Positions 10,423 through 21,209 of a DNA stretch of 64,000 nt are shown here, piece by piece; the stretch's first letter is position 1, and every line of letters begins with the position of its first letter. The notes beneath the pieces were generated by a model, which made no database searches, was not told the origin of the DNA, and saw nothing but the letters and a program-made list of their open reading frames with translations. The position numbers and the translations under genes are program-made. The stretch is from assembly GCF_000717715.1 (NCBI RefSeq), contig NZ_JOAI01000001.1, positions 388,146-452,145 on the forward strand. Reading direction: 5' to 3'. The stretch is from Streptomyces sp. NRRL B-24484 (lineage in GTDB: Bacteria > Actinomycetota > Actinomycetes > Streptomycetales > Streptomycetaceae).

Positions 10423-11047
10423 GGTCTCCCCCGGTCCGATGCGGGTGCCCGGGCCGGACGGCCCGCGCCCCTCCAGCGTGGCAACCGGCACTGACAATCC
10501 CGGGTGCGAACGGTCCGGCCGGGGCGCGGTCCCACGGCCCCGCGGGGTGCGGCGGCGGTGCGGCGGGGTGCGACGGCGGAACGTGCGGCGGGGGCGGCGG
10601 TGCCCGGCCGGACCGGCACCCCCGTCGCCGTCCTGCCCTGCTCCGCCGCCCCGCACGTCCGCCGGAGGCCGTTCCCCCGGCCTCCGGTCTCCCCCGCTCG
10701 GGCCGTCCCCCCGGACCGCGCTCCGCCGCCCCGTGCCGGCGGTGCGCGGCCCCGATCGGCCCGTGCACGCGACCGGGCCGGCCGGCCGGTCCCCCACTGG
10801 TGGCGGACGGCCCCGTCGCTTCCCGGGCGGAGCGTCGTGCGCCCCTCCCGGCGTCCACCACTATGGCGTCCCCACAGGTCAGCGGGTATCCGTCGGCGTA
10901 CTCATTCGGGGCCCTGAGTATCCGTACTCAGGGCCCGGCCGGTCGGCCGCGCGGGAACCGGCGGGCCGTGCGGCGCGTCCTTGCAGCACCGGTACGGTAC
11001 GTCCCGACCGCCCGGGTGTCGGGCGGCCCTGCCGGAGGGGAGCAGAG
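10423..11047. other. Long intergenic region before the DUF4126 gene
   Basis: About 625 bp without a supported gene; the open frames are Arg/Pro/Gly-rich shadows. It contains an exact 12-bp inverted repeat at 10909-10936 and, near 11034, the ribosome site of the next gene. Nothing else stands out. Confidence 0.5.
10909..10936. promoter_or_regulatory. Perfect 12-bp inverted repeat, candidate operator
   Basis: GGGCCCTGAGTA (10909-10920) and its exact complement TACTCAGGGCCC (10925-10936) are separated by TCCG. The heptamer GTATCCG within it also occurs about 30 bp upstream, near 10886. It lies about 110 bp before the DUF4126 start, a typical operator distance. It could also be a terminator, but there is no T-run. 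Confidence 0.4.
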
Positions 11048-11656
11048 TTGAGCATCATCCCGTTGATCTTCACCAGCGGTTGGGCGAGCGGTGTCAACGC
11101 CTACGCCGTGGTCCTGCTGCTCGGCCTGTTCGGCCGGTTCGGCGGCGCGGAGTCCGTGCCGCAGTCGCTGGAGCGCACGGACGTGCTGATCGCCGCCGCG
11201 GTGCTGTTCCTCTGCGAGGCGGTGGCCGACAAGATCCCGTACGTGGACACGGTGTGGGACGTGGTGCACACCGTCATCCGCCCGGCCGCGGGCACCGTGG
11301 TCGGCGTGCTGCTGGCGAGCAACGACCCCGGCTCGCTGAACGGGATCGCGGCCGGCGCGCTCGGCGGTACGACGGCCCTGGTCAGCCACGGCATCAAGGC
11401 CTCGCTGCGGATGGCGGTCAACACCTCGCCCGAGCCCGCCTCGAACATCGTGGTCAGCCTGCTGGAGGACCTCTCGGTGGCCGGCCTGGTCACCCTGGCG
11501 GTCTTCCACCCGTGGGTGGCGGCCTCGGCGGCCGCGGTGCTGCTGGTGGTCGGGGTGCTGCTGGTCTGGTTCGCCGTCTCCCGCATCCGCCGCTTCCTCC
11601 AGCGCCGCCGCGAGCGCAGGGCCGCGCGCACCGCGACCGTCCAGCCGCAGTACTGA
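11048..11656 (+). CDS. DUF4126 integral membrane protein
   Basis: A 202-residue membrane protein with about five hydrophobic segments and the DUF4126 pattern (FTSGWASGVNAYAVVLLLG, then VADKIPYVDTVWDVVHTVIRP). The family is predicted to be a transporter or channel-like membrane protein, without an assigned function. The frame is open further upstream. The TTG at 11048 is chosen because GGAGGGGAG (11034-11042) lies five nt before it and the family begins there. Confidence 0.82.
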   Translation: MSIIPLIFTSGWASGVNAYAVVLLLGLFGRFGGAESVPQSLERTDVLIAAAVLFLCEAVADKIPYVDTVWDVVHTVIRPAAGTVVGVLLASNDPGSLNGIAAGALGGTTALVSHGIKASLRMAVNTSPEPASNIVVSLLEDLSVAGLVTLAVFHPWVAASAAAVLLVVGVLLVWFAVSRIRRFLQRRRERRAARTATVQPQY

Positions 11657-11705
11657 CGAGCACGTGGGGGCGGCAGCCCCCGGGTGACCTGCGCGGGTTC
11701 GCCCG

Positions 11706-11711
11706 TAGACT
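11706..11711 (+). promoter_or_regulatory. -10-like box for a leaderless oxidoreductase transcript
   Basis: TAGACT is followed by 8 nt and then the ATG at 11720, with no Shine-Dalgarno sequence between. This fits leaderless initiation. Confidence 0.45.
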
Positions 11712-11719
11712 CAGCGCCC

Positions 11720-13105
11720 ATGGCACGGATCGTCATCATCGGCGCAGGCATGGCCGGACTCGCGGCAGCGGCCCGGCTCGGCACCCTCGGCCACCGGGTG
11801 ACGGTGTGCGAGGCCGCCCCGACGTACGGCGGCATGGTCGGCCGGTACGAACGGGACGGCTTCGCCTTCGACACCGGGCCGGGCGTGCTCAACCTGCCGG
11901 CCGTCTACCGGGACCTGGCGCTGAAGAGCGGCCGGGAGCCGCTGGAGCAGCTGGTCGACCTCGTCCCGGTGGAGCCGGAGAGCCGGCACCTCTTCCCGGA
12001 CGGCACCGACCTGGTGCTGCCGAACGCCTCCCGCGGCGGCGTCGCCAAGGCCCTGGACACGGCCTTCGGCGCCGGCTCGGGCGACCGCTGGGGCGAGGTG
12101 ACGAACCGCGGGCGGGCGGTCTGGGAGGCCACCCGCCGCCCGCTGATGGAGGAGCCGCTGCCCGAGGGCCGGCTCGCCGACCCGTACCCGCGGCCGCCGC
12201 GCCGCGGCCCCGCCAAGTGGCTGCCGCGCGGCTCGTACACCCTCGGCGACGTGGCCCGCCGCGAACTCGGCGACCACCCCGGGCTGACGGCGCTGCTCAC
12301 CGAGTACGCGACCCGGTTCGGCCTCGGGCCCGACGCTCCGGCCGGGGCGACCGTGCTGGCGTACATGGAGCAGTCCTTCGGCGTCTGGTACGTCCGCGGC
12401 GGCATCCGGGCGCTGGCCGACGCGGTGTTCCGCCGCTGCGAGCAGCGCGGCGCCGAGTTCCGCTTCGGCACCCGGGTCGCCGAGGTGCTGACCGCGGGTG
12501 GCCGGGCCTGCGGGGTGCTGACGGCCGACGGCGAGTGGATCGAGGCCGACCTGGTGCTCTCCTCCTCGCCCGACCCGGGCCTCGGGTGGGAGAAGCCGGG
12601 CGGCGGGCTCGGCCGGGTGCGGGTGCTGCTCGCCCTGCGCGGGGCCCGGCCGGAAGGCACCGTGCACCGGACGGTGGTGCACGCCGGGGGCGCGGACCGG
12701 GAGAGGGACGCGCTGCTGCACGAGGAGAGCGTCCCCGAGGGGCCGACCGTGCAGGTGCTGCGGCCGGACGACCCCTCCCTGGTACCGGACGCCGACCACG
12801 AGGCGGTCACCCTCACCGTCACCTGCGGGGTGCGCGGGAGCGACGACCTGGACGCCTACGCGGGCCGTCTGCTCGACCACCTGGCGAAGTCCGGGCTGGA
12901 CCTGCGCGAGCGGGTGCTGTGGCGCGAGGTGCGGTCCACGGCGTGGGTTCCCGTCCCCTCGCTGGCGGGCGGCACCCTCAACCCGCCGAACGGGACGGGT
13001 GTCCCGGGCCTGTACCGGATCGGCGGCGGCGCCCACCCCGGCGGCGGGCTCGCCAGGGTCGGCATGTCCGCTTCGATCACCGCCGGGCTGATCGGCCCGG
13101 CCTGA
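11720..13105 (+). CDS. Phytoene desaturase-like FAD/NAD(P) oxidoreductase
   Basis: A 461-residue flavoprotein of the CrtI/amine oxidase superfamily. The FAD dinucleotide motif is VIIGAGMAGLAAAARL at residues 4-19 with an acidic partner (TVCEAA). A second CrtI-type block is GGIRALADAVFRRCEQRGAEFRFGT, and the C-terminal GGGAHPGGGLARVGMSA is the FAD-ribityl region. It is shorter than true carotenoid desaturases, and there is no crtB or crtE beside it, so substrate and role are open. The polyprenyl synthase gene is 2 kb away across opposite-strand genes. Confidence 0.8.
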   Translation: MARIVIIGAGMAGLAAAARLGTLGHRVTVCEAAPTYGGMVGRYERDGFAFDTGPGVLNLPAVYRDLALKSGREPLEQLVDLVPVEPESRHLFPDGTDLVLPNASRGGVAKALDTAFGAGSGDRWGEVTNRGRAVWEATRRPLMEEPLPEGRLADPYPRPPRRGPAKWLPRGSYTLGDVARRELGDHPGLTALLTEYATRFGLGPDAPAGATVLAYMEQSFGVWYVRGGIRALADAVFRRCEQRGAEFRFGTRVAEVLTAGGRACGVLTADGEWIEADLVLSSSPDPGLGWEKPGGGLGRVRVLLALRGARPEGTVHRTVVHAGGADRERDALLHEESVPEGPTVQVLRPDDPSLVPDADHEAVTLTVTCGVRGSDDLDAYAGRLLDHLAKSGLDLRERVLWREVRSTAWVPVPSLAGGTLNPPNGTGVPGLYRIGGGAHPGGGLARVGMSASITAGLIGPA

Positions 13106-13121
13106 CGCCCGGCCGCGGGGC

Positions 13122-13970
13122 TCAGCCCTGCTGCTGGTAGTCCCAGGTCTGCTGCTGGTACTGGCCCTGCTGCTGCGGGACGGCCGGCTGCTGCTGGTAC
13201 TCCCAGCCCTGCTGGTAGTAGTAGCCCTGCTGCTGGGGCTGCTGGACCTGCTGCGCCTGCTGGTCGGCGAACTGCTGCGCGGCGTACGGGTCCTGCTGGT
13301 ACTGGGCGTAGGCGGCCTGCTGGGCCCAGGCCGCCTGCTGGCCGTACGGGTCCTGCTGCTGGTACTGGGCCTGGGCGAACTGCTGCTGCGCCGCCCACTG
13401 CTGGTCCCAGCCGTAGCCGTGGCCCGCCTGCTGCTGGGCGTGGACGTCCTGGTGGACGGCCTGCTGCGGGACGGACTGCTGGGTCCAGACCTGCTGCTCC
13501 TGCTGGTACGCCTGCGGTTCGGCGTAGACGCCGTCGGCGGCTATCTCCTCGACCTCGGTGTACGCGCTCAGCGCCGGGTCGGCCTCGACCGGGCCGACCG
13601 CACCGACGACCGGGGGCTCGGGCAGCGCCTCCTCCTCGGCCCCGGCCACGCCGCCGGTGGCGGCGCTCAGCAGCGGGACGCGGGCCAGCGGGCCGGGCAG
13701 GGTGCCGTCCTGGCGGCGCAGCGACCAGCCGGCGACGAAGCCGCGCTTCACCGAGGTGGTCACGAAGAACTGACCGGCCGCGAAGGCGGCGGCGCCGACG
13801 CCGATGACCAGCACCGACTGCAGGCGCATGCCGCCGACCACCGTGAGGAAGCCGGCCAGGGCGACGCCGCGCCACACCACCGGGGCACGGTTCTGCAGCA
13901 GGAGTTCGGCGATCAGCCAGAGCGCGACGACGGCGAGTGCGGCGTACAGCAGCAGGTATCCGATGCCCAT
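13122..13970 (-). CDS. Membrane protein with a prion-like Gln/Tyr-rich tail
   Basis: A 282-residue protein. Three or four hydrophobic segments occupy about residues 1-85, a Glu/Ala/Pro linker runs to about 150, and then a low-complexity tail of about 129 residues contains 55 Gln, 13 Tyr and 6 Trp, arranged as YQQQ, WEYQQQ and DPYGQQ units. I know no function. The tail is compositionally like aggregation- or condensate-prone prion-like domains. It is encoded almost wholly by CAG, giving a CTG-rich stretch on the plus strand (about 13129-13520). Homologous positions in related streptomycetes also carry Q-rich proteins, from memory. It ends 16 bp from the convergent oxidoreductase gene. Confidence 0.75.
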   Translation of the reverse strand: MGIGYLLLYAALAVVALWLIAELLLQNRAPVVWRGVALAGFLTVVGGMRLQSVLVIGVGAAAFAAGQFFVTTSVKRGFVAGWSLRRQDGTLPGPLARVPLLSAATGGVAGAEEEALPEPPVVGAVGPVEADPALSAYTEVEEIAADGVYAEPQAYQQEQQVWTQQSVPQQAVHQDVHAQQQAGHGYGWDQQWAAQQQFAQAQYQQQDPYGQQAAWAQQAAYAQYQQDPYAAQQFADQQAQQVQQPQQQGYYYQQGWEYQQQPAVPQQQGQYQQQTWDYQQQG

Positions 13971-14057
13971 CCCGCTACCTCCACTCGCGCGCGCCGCATG
14001 TGCGGGCGACTGTACAGGCTGCGGGCGAACACCACTGCATCCTCGACGGGACCGGTC

Positions 14058-14972
14058 TCAGCGCCGGTGGAGACCGAGATTCTGGTAGATCTCCAGGGTC
14101 GAGGTGGAGTGGTTGAGGGTGATGAAGTGCAGGCCCGGCGCGCCCTCCGCGAGCAGCCGCTCGGACATCGCGGTGGCGTGGTCGATGCCCACCGCCCGCA
14201 CCGCGTCCGGGTCGTCGGCGACGGCCAGGAAGCGGTCCTTCAGCTCCTCCGGGAAGTCGGAGCCGGACAGCTGCGGGAAGCGCTCCAGCTGCCGGATGTT
14301 GGTGACCGGCATGATCTCCGGGATGATCGGCGTGGCGCAGCCCGCCGCCGCGACCCGGTCGCGCAGCCGCAGGTAGTCCTCGACCTCGAAGAACATCTGG
14401 GTGATCGCGTAGTCCGCGCCGGCCCGGCACTTGGCGACGAAGTGGCGGATGTCCTCGTCCCAGTTCTCCGAGCGGGGGTGCATCTGCGGGAAGGCGGCCA
14501 CGCCGACGCAGAAGTCGCCGATCCCCTTGATCAGCTCGACCAGCTCGTAGGCGTAGGTGACGCCCTCCGGGTGCCGGACCCAGGCGCCCATCGGGTCGCC
14601 GGGCGGGTCGCCGCGCACCGCGAGCACGTTGCGCACGCCCTCGTCGGCGTACTGGCCGATGATGTTGCGCAGCTCGGCCACCGAGTGGTCGACGGCGGTC
14701 AGGTGGGCGACCGGGGTCAGGGTGGTCTCGGTCGCGATCCGGCCGACCATGTTGACCGTGCGGCTGCGCGAGGAGCCCCCGGCGCCGTAGGTCATGCAGA
14801 CGAAGTTGGGGTCGAGCGCCTCGACCCGGCGGATCGCGTCCCAGAGGCGGCGCTCGCCGACCTCGTTGCGCGGCGGCATGAACTCGAACGAGAACGACCG
14901 GTCACCGGCCGCCAGCAGGTCCCGGACGGTCGGCGCGTGGTCGGTCCGGGTGGAGGGGATGCCGAGTGCCAT
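14058..14972 (-). CDS. metF: 5,10-methylenetetrahydrofolate reductase
   Basis: MetF reduces methylene-THF to methyl-THF for methionine synthesis. The 304-residue product is full length for the family and shows SFEFMPPR (the catalytic Glu region), [30 protein letters not shown] and [11 protein letters not shown]. The ATG at 14972 is preceded by a TAGCCT box six nt upstream and no ribosome site, suggesting a leaderless mRNA. It is divergent from the polyprenyl synthase gene. Confidence 0.95.
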   Translation of the reverse strand: MALGIPSTRTDHAPTVRDLLAAGDRSFSFEFMPPRNEVGERRLWDAIRRVEALDPNFVCMTYGAGGSSRSRTVNMVGRIATETTLTPVAHLTAVDHSVAELRNIIGQYADEGVRNVLAVRGDPPGDPMGAWVRHPEGVTYAYELVELIKGIGDFCVGVAAFPQMHPRSENWDEDIRHFVAKCRAGADYAITQMFFEVEDYLRLRDRVAAAGCATPIIPEIMPVTNIRQLERFPQLSGSDFPEELKDRFLAVADDPDAVRAVGIDHATAMSERLLAEGAPGLHFITLNHSTSTLEIYQNLGLHRR

Positions 14973-14978
14973 GCTGGC

Positions 14979-14984
14979 AGGCTA
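14979..14984 (-). promoter_or_regulatory. -10 box of leaderless metF
   Basis: On the minus strand TAGCCT is followed by 6 nt and the metF ATG. A weak -35 (TTGGTC) lies 19 nt further upstream. Confidence 0.5.
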
Positions 14985-15120
14985 GCGGTCAGGCGCGGAG
15001 GGTGACCAAACGTAGTCCACTGAATGAGACGTGCACGTGGGACACGGCGTGACCGGGGCCACCCGCGCGTCCGCGCCGACCGGCGCGGACGACCGATTCG
15101 GGCCCCGGACGACCGCCGGA

Positions 15121-15126
15121 TAGGCT
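15121..15126 (+). promoter_or_regulatory. -10-like box of the polyprenyl synthase gene
   Basis: TAGGCT would place the transcript start near 15133, giving a short leader that contains the GGAG at 15147-15150. This supports the GTG at 15158 as the start rather than the ATG at 15140. Confidence 0.4.
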
Positions 15127-15157
15127 GATTGTCAGCCCAATGATCCGGAGTCCCACC

Positions 15158-16264
15158 GTGCCCTCCTCCACCAGCCTGCCAGCCAACCCGATCGACCGCG
15201 AGGCCGTGCGCGACCGCGTGAACGCCGCGCTCGCCGCCTTCATGGACGGCCGGAGCACCCTGCTCGCCGGCATCTCCCCCCAGCTCGGCCCGGTCTCCGA
15301 GGCACTGCGCGACTTCCTGCTCGACGGCGGCAAGCGGCTGCGGCCCGCCTTCTGCTACTGGGGCTGGCGCGGCGCCGGAGGCTCCGCCGACCACCCCGGC
15401 ATCGCCGACGCGGCCGCCGCCCTCGAACTCCTCCAGGCCAGCGCCCTCGTCCACGACGACCTGATGGACCGCAGCGACACCCGCCGCGGGCTGCCCTCCG
15501 TCCACCGCCGCTTCGAGGGCATGCACCGCGAGCACGGCTGGCGCGGCGACCGCGAGCAGTACGGTGCCAGCGCCGCCGTCCTGCTCGGCGACCTGCTGCT
15601 GATCTGGTGCGACGAGCTCTTCCAGAGCTCCGGCCTGCCGGACGACGCGGTGCGCGCCGCCAAGCCCGTCTTCGACCTCATGCGCACCGAGGTCATGGTC
15701 GGGCAGTACCTGGACGTGCTCGAACCGGTGGCCGGGGACTCCGCCGACGCCGGGGCGCTCGACCGGGCGCAGACCGTCCTGCACTACAAGTCCGCGAAGT
15801 ACACCATCGAGCGGCCGCTCCAGGTCGGTGCCCTGCTCGCCGGCGCCGGACCGGAACTCGTCGAGGCCTACGGCGCGTTCGGGCTGCCGCTGGGCGAGGC
15901 CTTCCAGCTCCGCGACGACCTGCTCGGCGTCTTCGGCGACCCGGCGGTCACCGGCAAGCCCGCCGGGGACGACCTCCGCGAGGGCAAGCGGACGCTGCTC
16001 GTCGCCCACGCGATGCGGGGGCTCTCCCCCGCGGACGCCCGGCACCTGGACGAGCGGCTCGGCGCGGCCGACCTGACGGCCGCGGAGATCCCCGTCCTGC
16101 GCGGGCTGGTGGAGCGCAGCGGCGCGGCCGACCGCGTGGAGCGGCGCATCGAGGAGCTCCTCGACCAGTCCCTCGCCGCCCTCGACGCCGCCCCCCTCGC
16201 CGACGGCCCCGCCCGCTCCACCCTGCTCGCCCTCGCCGAAGCCGCCACCATCCGCAAGCACTGA
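15158..16264 (+). CDS. Trans-polyprenyl diphosphate synthase (GGPP synthase-like)
   Basis: A 368-residue all-helical prenyltransferase condensing IPP with allylic diphosphates. The first Asp-rich motif is HDDLMDRSDTRRG and the second is FQLRDDLLGVFGD. GGKRLRP and the KSAKYT block are also present. Family resemblance is to actinobacterial IdsA/GGPP synthases. Product chain length depends on residues before the first Asp-rich motif and is not assigned here. An in-frame ATG at 15140 is possible, but GGAG sits 7 nt before the GTG at 15158. Its 3' side carries a dispersed hairpin element. Confidence 0.9.
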   Translation: MPSSTSLPANPIDREAVRDRVNAALAAFMDGRSTLLAGISPQLGPVSEALRDFLLDGGKRLRPAFCYWGWRGAGGSADHPGIADAAAALELLQASALVHDDLMDRSDTRRGLPSVHRRFEGMHREHGWRGDREQYGASAAVLLGDLLLIWCDELFQSSGLPDDAVRAAKPVFDLMRTEVMVGQYLDVLEPVAGDSADAGALDRAQTVLHYKSAKYTIERPLQVGALLAGAGPELVEAYGAFGLPLGEAFQLRDDLLGVFGDPAVTGKPAGDDLREGKRTLLVAHAMRGLSPADARHLDERLGAADLTAAEIPVLRGLVERSGAADRVERRIEELLDQSLAALDAAPLADGPARSTLLALAEAATIRKH

Positions 16265-16286
16265 CGAACGGCTTGAACGAGGGGAT

Positions 16287-16413
16287 GCCCGCCAGGGGCG
16301 CTTGGGGGCACCTCCCGGCCGAAGGCTGGGGGAGAACTGCGCAATTCGGATGCGGCCGTCACAACGGTAAGGGCCGAGCCGGATTACGCAGTCTCCACGC
16401 GCCCCTGGCGGGC
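16287..16413. repeat. REP-like hairpin element, copy 1
   Basis: Exact 15-bp terminal inverted repeats (16287-16301 and 16399-16413) bound a 127-bp element between the convergent polyprenyl synthase and thiE genes. The interior includes a smaller stem (CTCCCGGCC...GGCTGGGGGAG) and a segment GAACTGCGCAATTCGG also seen, with changes, in a similar element at 40474. Such AGGGGCGC-bounded elements are common between streptomycete genes and probably act as terminators. Confidence 0.65.
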
Positions 16414-16423
16414 TTGCCCGGCC

Positions 16424-17068
16424 TCAGGCGTCGCGGATGCGGCGGGCCAGGGAGGCCGCGGCCGCGCCCGGGTCCTCGGCGGCGGTGATGGCCCGGACGA
16501 CGACGATCCGCCGGGCCCCCGCGGCGAGGACCTCGTCGAGGTTGGTCCCGTCGATGCCGCCGATGGCGAACCACGGTCGGTCCGTGACGGCCTTCGCCGC
16601 GTAGGAGACCAGGCCGAGACCGGGCGCCGGCCGGCCGGGCTTGGTGGGGGTGGGCCAGACGGGGCCGGTGCAGAAGTAGTCGACGCCGGCCTCGGCGACC
16701 GCCGCGTCGACCTCGGCCTCGGCGTGGCAGGACCGCCCGATCAGGACGTCCTCGCCGAGGATCGCGCGGGCCGCCGGCACCGGCAGGTCGTCCTGCCCGA
16801 GGTGCAGCACCTGCGGGCCGGCTGCGTGCGCCACGTCCGCCCGGTCGTTGACCGCGAAGAGCTTGCCGTGGCGGCGGGCCGCGTCGGCGAAGACCTCCAG
16901 GTGTTCCAGCTCCTGGCGGGCCTCCAGGTTCTTGTCCCGGAGCTGGACGATGTCCACTCCGCCGGCCAGCACCGCGTCGAGGAACTCGGCCAGGTCGCCC
17001 TGCTCGCGGCGGGCGTCGGTGCACAGGTAGAGCCGGGCGTCGGCCAGCTGCTCGCGCGGGTCGGCCAT
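16424..17068 (-). CDS. thiE: Thiamine phosphate synthase
   Basis: ThiE joins HMP-diphosphate and thiazole phosphate to give thiamine phosphate. The 214-residue product has the TIM-barrel motifs [44 protein letters not shown] and AIGGIDGTN. Its ATG overlaps the stop of the upstream small gene by 4 nt (ATGA), so it is translated from that transcript rather than from the thiOSG operon. The Asn-for-Arg-type details are normal for the family. Confidence 0.94.
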   Translation of the reverse strand: MADPREQLADARLYLCTDARREQGDLAEFLDAVLAGGVDIVQLRDKNLEARQELEHLEVFADAARRHGKLFAVNDRADVAHAAGPQVLHLGQDDLPVPAARAILGEDVLIGRSCHAEAEVDAAVAEAGVDYFCTGPVWPTPTKPGRPAPGLGLVSYAAKAVTDRPWFAIGGIDGTNLDEVLAAGARRIVVVRAITAAEDPGAAAASLARRIRDA

Positions 17069-17433
17069 CAGAGCGCCATCGCCTGGGCGCGGCGCTTGAC
17101 CTCGGTGGCCCGGTTCTCGTGCAGGGCCTGGATGGGGCTGCCGGGCAGCGACGGGTCCTCGGTGAAGAGCCACTCGAGGATCTCCTCGTCGCTGAAGCCG
17201 GAGTCCCGCAGGACGGTCAGGGTGCCGATCAGGTGCTTGACCGGGCCCTCCGGCGTGATGAACGCGGCGGGCACCTGCAGCGACCTGTTCTCCCCGCGGC
17301 GGACCGCCAGCAGCGTGTTGGCCTTCACCATGTTGCGGACCTCGGTGACCTGCACACCCCACAGTTCGGAGATGTCGGGCAGGTACATCCAGGCCGGGAC
17401 CAGGGCGTCAATCTTGGGATCGATCTCACTCAC
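17068..17433 (-). CDS. Rv2175c-family DNA-binding protein
   Basis: A 121-residue protein with a winged helix-like N-terminus ([40 protein letters not shown]) and a C-terminal domain with [19 protein letters not shown]. It matches the actinobacterial Rv2175c family. The M. tuberculosis member is a DNA-binding substrate of the kinase PknL. A PASTA kinase gene lies about 4 kb away here. The GTG at 17433 is chosen over an upstream ATG (17469) because CAGTCT sits six nt before it. It overlaps thiE. Confidence 0.85.
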   Translation of the reverse strand: MSEIDPKIDALVPAWMYLPDISELWGVQVTEVRNMVKANTLLAVRRGENRSLQVPAAFITPEGPVKHLIGTLTVLRDSGFSDEEILEWLFTEDPSLPGSPIQALHENRATEVKRRAQAMAL

Positions 17434-17439
17434 GGCACC

Positions 17440-17445
17440 AGACTG
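17440..17445 (-). promoter_or_regulatory. -10-like box of the leaderless Rv2175c-like/thiE transcript
   Basis: CAGTCT on the minus strand, then 6 nt, then the GTG at 17433; no Shine-Dalgarno sequence. Confidence 0.4.
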
Positions 17446-17550
17446 CCACCTGCCGGGCCCCGCGCGCACGCAGCCCGCCCCGCCCGCCCGGTACCGATGG
17501 CGGATCGTGACCGGACGACCGCCGGGCGCGACGCCCCGGGTGGCCGCGGC

Positions 17551-18744
17551 TCAGGCCGCGGCGGCCTTCAGCTGGACGGCCGGGTCGGCGGCACGGGCGC
17601 GGTCGAGCGGGGTGCCGCGCCCGATGAGCCGCTTCGCCTGGTTGAGGTCGCGGGGCCGGTCCACGGCGAGCAGCGCGACGGGGGCGCCGCCGCGCAGCCA
17701 CAGCACCGACCAGGACGGCTCGTCGGGGCTGCCGCGCCACAGCAGTTCGTCGGCGTCGGCGTGCCGGCCGGCGTACTGGACCATGCGGCCGAACTGCTCG
17801 GACCAGAAGTACGGCACCGGGTCGTAGGGGGTGTCGGAGCCCAGCACCGAGGCGGCCGCGGCGGCGCCGGACTGCAGGGCGTGGTCCCAGTGCTGCACGG
17901 TGAGCCGGGTGCCGGCGCGGCGCGAGGGATACGAGGTGCAGTCGCCGGCCGCCCACACGCCGGGGGCGCCGGTGCGCAGCCGCTCGTCGACGAGGACGGC
18001 GCCGGCCGCGTCGAGGGCGACGCCGGAGCCGGCCAGCCAGCCGGTGGCGGGGCGGGCGCCGATGCCGACGACGACGTGGTCGGCGGCGATCCGGCTGCCG
18101 TCGGCGAGCAGCAGGCCGCCGGGTTCGACGGCGGCGACACCGGTGCCGCAGCGCAGGTCGACGCCGGCGTCCGCGTACCAGCGGGCCATCAGGACGCCGA
18201 GTTCCTCGGGCAGGGCGCCGGGCAGCGGGGCGGGGCCGGCCTCGACGACGGTGACGTGGCAGCCGAGCTGCCGGGCGACGGTGGCGGTCTCGGCGCCGAT
18301 CCAGCCGGCGCCGACCAGGGCGAGCCGGGTGCCGGGGGTGAGGTCGGCGCGCAGCGCGAGGGCGTCGTCGAGGGTGCGCAGCAGGCGGGTGCCGGCGGCG
18401 GCGGGCAGGGTGAGGGCCTGCGCGCCGGTGGCGATCACCAGGGCGTCGTGGGCGAGCGGGCCGGCGTCGGTGTGCAGGACGCCGGGTTCGAGGCCGGTGG
18501 CGCGGCGGCCGAGCAGCAGCTCGACGCCGAGCTGCTCCCAGTCGATGTCGAAGGCGGTGGAGTCGCTGGTGCCGAGCAGGACGTCCTTGGAGAGCGGCGG
18601 CCGGTCGTACGGGCGGTGCGGCTCGTCGCCGACCAGCGCGACCGTCCCGCGGAAGCCGCCCTGCCGCAGGGCGAGGGCGCACTGCGCGCCGGCCATGCCG
18701 GTGCCGGCGATCAGGACGCGGTCCGTTCCGTTCAGCTCTGCCAC
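17551..18744 (-). CDS. FAD/NAD(P)H ferredoxin reductase-like oxidoreductase
   Basis: A 397-residue pyridine nucleotide-disulfide type reductase, most like ferredoxin/rhodocoxin reductases. The FAD motif is RVLIAGTGMAGAQCALAL, PYDRPPLSK is the typical second block, the NAD(P) motif is LALVGAGWIGAETA, and GVWAAGDCTSYP binds the flavin ribityl chain. The electron acceptor is unknown. The frame is open to 18831. The GTG at 18744 is preferred because TAGGGT lies 7 nt before it. It is divergent from the TPP riboswitch. Confidence 0.88.
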   Translation of the reverse strand: MAELNGTDRVLIAGTGMAGAQCALALRQGGFRGTVALVGDEPHRPYDRPPLSKDVLLGTSDSTAFDIDWEQLGVELLLGRRATGLEPGVLHTDAGPLAHDALVIATGAQALTLPAAAGTRLLRTLDDALALRADLTPGTRLALVGAGWIGAETATVARQLGCHVTVVEAGPAPLPGALPEELGVLMARWYADAGVDLRCGTGVAAVEPGGLLLADGSRIAADHVVVGIGARPATGWLAGSGVALDAAGAVLVDERLRTGAPGVWAAGDCTSYPSRRAGTRLTVQHWDHALQSGAAAAASVLGSDTPYDPVPYFWSEQFGRMVQYAGRHADADELLWRGSPDEPSWSVLWLRGGAPVALLAVDRPRDLNQAKRLIGRGTPLDRARAADPAVQLKAAAA

Positions 18745-18751
18745 GGCGGCC

Positions 18752-18757
18752 ACCCTA
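18752..18757 (-). promoter_or_regulatory. -10 box of the leaderless oxidoreductase gene
   Basis: TAGGGT on the minus strand is followed by 7 nt and then the GTG at 18744. This settles the start among several in-frame candidates. Confidence 0.45.
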
Positions 18758-18829
18758 TCGGCCGGGGTGTCCAGCCCGTGTACGCCCTTTCGGGGTGGGC
18801 GACACCCGGCGTTATGGTGGGTGCACACC

Positions 18830-18918
18830 ACACGGGAGCCCGGTGCACCGGGCTGAGAGGCGGGCTGGAGCGGCCCGCGACCGTCCGAACCTGATCCGGG
18901 TCATGCCGGCGAAGGGAG
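18830..18918 (+). ncRNA. TPP riboswitch (THI element)
   Basis: The conserved THI blocks are present in order: ACACGGGAGCCCGG, then CACCGGGCTGAGAGG (the pyrimidine-sensor side), a variable stem of C/G pairs, and GACCGTCCGAACCTGATC followed by CCGGGTCATGCCGGCGAAGG. It senses thiamine pyrophosphate. The ribosome site of thiO (GAAGGGAG, 18911-18918) is the very 3' end of the aptamer, so control is probably translational by occlusion. A TATGGT -10-like box at 18813 suggests a transcript beginning just upstream. Confidence 0.95.
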
Positions 18919-18928
18919 AATCAGCGAC

Positions 18929-21101
<2,173 letters not shown>

Positions 21102-21197
21102 GAGGGCGCGCGCCCCGGCGCGCGACCGCATGTCTCAACATCGGCACAACCGCGCCGCACGCGGCGCCGTGCCGGGCCGGGGGTCACCCCTGCGCCC

Positions 21198-21203
21198 TAC
21201 ACT
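21198..21203 (+). promoter_or_regulatory. -10 box of the leaderless kinase gene
   Basis: TACACT is followed by exactly 6 nt and then the GTG at 21210. No Shine-Dalgarno sequence is present, so the GTG rather than the in-frame ATG at 21216 is probably used on a leaderless mRNA. Confidence 0.5.
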
Positions 21204-21209
21204 CCTCGG

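Noticed and set aside
10504..10917. A 137-codon plus-strand frame in the long intergenic region
   Set aside because: Arg/Pro/Gly-rich low-complexity product without ribosome site or similarity to any family I know.
14973..15139. SAM or SAH riboswitch for metF
   Set aside because: The 167-bp gap has no conserved aptamer block, and metF appears leaderless, leaving no room for one.
11720..16264. A carotenoid biosynthesis cluster
   Set aside because: The CrtI-like oxidoreductase and polyprenyl synthase are separated by opposite-strand genes, and no phytoene synthase or cyclase is present.
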